Positions 6,578 to 7,085 of a stretch of 7,085 nucleotides of DNA are shown in pieces. The notes beneath the pieces are model-generated. The model was not told where the DNA came from. It saw only the letters and a list, made by a program, of their open reading frames with translations, and did no database searches. The stretch's first letter is position 1. Each line of letters starts with the position of its first letter. The stretch lies in NCBI GenBank assembly GCA_003266065.1, contig MUZY01000106.1, positions 1 through 7,085 of the forward strand. Direction: 5' to 3'. Origin of the DNA: Methanosphaera sp. rholeuAM130 (GTDB lineage: Archaea; Methanobacteriota; Methanobacteria; Methanobacteriales; Methanobacteriaceae). The position numbers and the translations under genes were made by a program.

Positions 6578-7085
6578 TTAAGTGTTTACCAATAAAAATT
6601 TACTTAATAAAGCTTCAAGTTGAAGTCTTGCATTAGCTCCTTCACGAATTCTATAGTCACATTCGCTCATGTATTCCATAAGTTTTACAAAGTTTTCCTC
6701 GGATATCAATCCTTCGGTGGTCATTTGACTTACTTCCTGATAGATTTGCGTGATTAAATCATCACCGCTTATTCCATCAACAAGCATTATATCCCTAAGC
6801 AAATCCCTTGCCGCCATGAAGTCTTTGTCGATTGCCTTATTAATTATTTTTCTTACATCTTTAGGTTTTGCCCTGCTTATAACGTCAAATACTGTTTCAT
6901 CCGTTACTTTGTTGTCCGTTGTTGTAGATGCCTGCAGGATATTTATTGAACGTCTCATATCTCCCTGCGTGAAGTATACAATGTTTTCCAGTGCGGATAA
7001 CTCAGCTTCAATATTTTCCTTTTCGGCAATGTACTGCAATCTTTTTATTATCTGAGCCGATTTTATTGGTGCGAATCTGAATATT
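6578..7085 (-). CDS. rfcS: Replication factor C small subunit, C-terminal half (cut by window edge)
   Basis: The reading frame stays open to the window edge, so the gene begins beyond 7085. The visible 168 residues start with IFRFAPIKSAQIIKRLQYIA, the segment that directly follows the SRC arginine finger in archaeal small subunits. Sensor 2, GDMRRSIN, lies at visible residues 41-48 and would contact ATP bound in the same or neighbouring subunit. The helical collar domain follows and ends in a typical Arg/Glu/Leu-rich helix (REGANARLQLEALL), then VNT and TAA. Walker A, Walker B and SRC lie outside the window; at a usual length near 320 residues about half is missing. A start at 7037-7039 would be a TTG inside the conserved KRLQYIAE, so it is internal. 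The product forms the four-subunit part of the clamp loader with the downstream rfcL product. No intein is seen in the visible part. Confidence 0.96.
   Translation of the reverse strand, partial: IFRFAPIKSAQIIKRLQYIAEKENIEAELSALENIVYFTQGDMRRSINILQASTTTDNKVTDETVFDVISRAKPKDVRKIINKAIDKDFMAARDLLRDIMLVDGISGDDLITQIYQEVSQMTTEGLISEENFVKLMEYMSECDYRIREGANARLQLEALLSKFLLVNT

Noticed and set aside
6578..7039. A complete 153-residue gene starting at 7039
   Set aside because: The supposed start is a TTG inside the conserved KRLQYIAE segment, and the frame continues open to 7085 with RFC small-subunit sequence. It is a partial gene cut by the window.
4950..7055. Plus-strand open frames opposite rfcL and rfcS (up to 118 residues)
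   Set aside because: The opposite strand codes for clearly recognised RFC subunits; the plus-strand products are Ser/Leu/Val-rich shadows with no family features.

Overview
The window looks like a piece of a methanogenic archaeal chromosome from the order Methanobacteriales, most likely Methanosphaera or Methanobrevibacter. Three things point there: an AT-rich genome with oligo-T termination tracts, an archaeal-type clamp loader operon (rfcS followed by rfcL), and a very large Asn/Thr/Ser-rich secreted 'adhesin-like' protein of the kind that is greatly expanded in gut members of this order. The genus is an inference; no marker gene in the window settles it.

All real genes are on the minus strand, so transcription runs from high to low coordinates. 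From the right edge, 6578-7085 is the C-terminal half of the small subunit of replication factor C, cut by the window boundary. Fifteen bases after its stop codon, the large subunit rfcL (4934-6562) begins at a TTG codon and ends in a PCNA-binding PIP box (QTTLFDF). The two genes almost certainly form one operon. Their products assemble into the pentameric ATPase that opens the PCNA ring and loads it at primer-template junctions.

After rfcL comes a 256-base gap (4678-4933). It holds oligo-T termination tracts next to the rfcL stop, an AT-rich stretch that could carry a promoter, and a 10-base palindrome. I see no gene or RNA gene there. The rest of the window (85-4677) is one 1530-residue surface protein. 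It has a signal peptide, then beta-helix and Ig-like blocks in alternation: beta-helix, Ig, beta-helix, Ig, beta-helix, Ig, Ig. It ends without a recognisable cell-wall or membrane anchor. A hairpin plus T-tract just after its stop codon is a likely terminator.

The replication operon and the adhesin are neighbours without an obvious functional link. Nothing here amounts to a clearly new biological system. The most informative oddities are the Ig-like pair of the adhesin (identical peptide core, strongly diverged synonymous codons), the change of beta-helix style along one polypeptide, the missing anchor, and the TTG start and long charged tail of RfcL.
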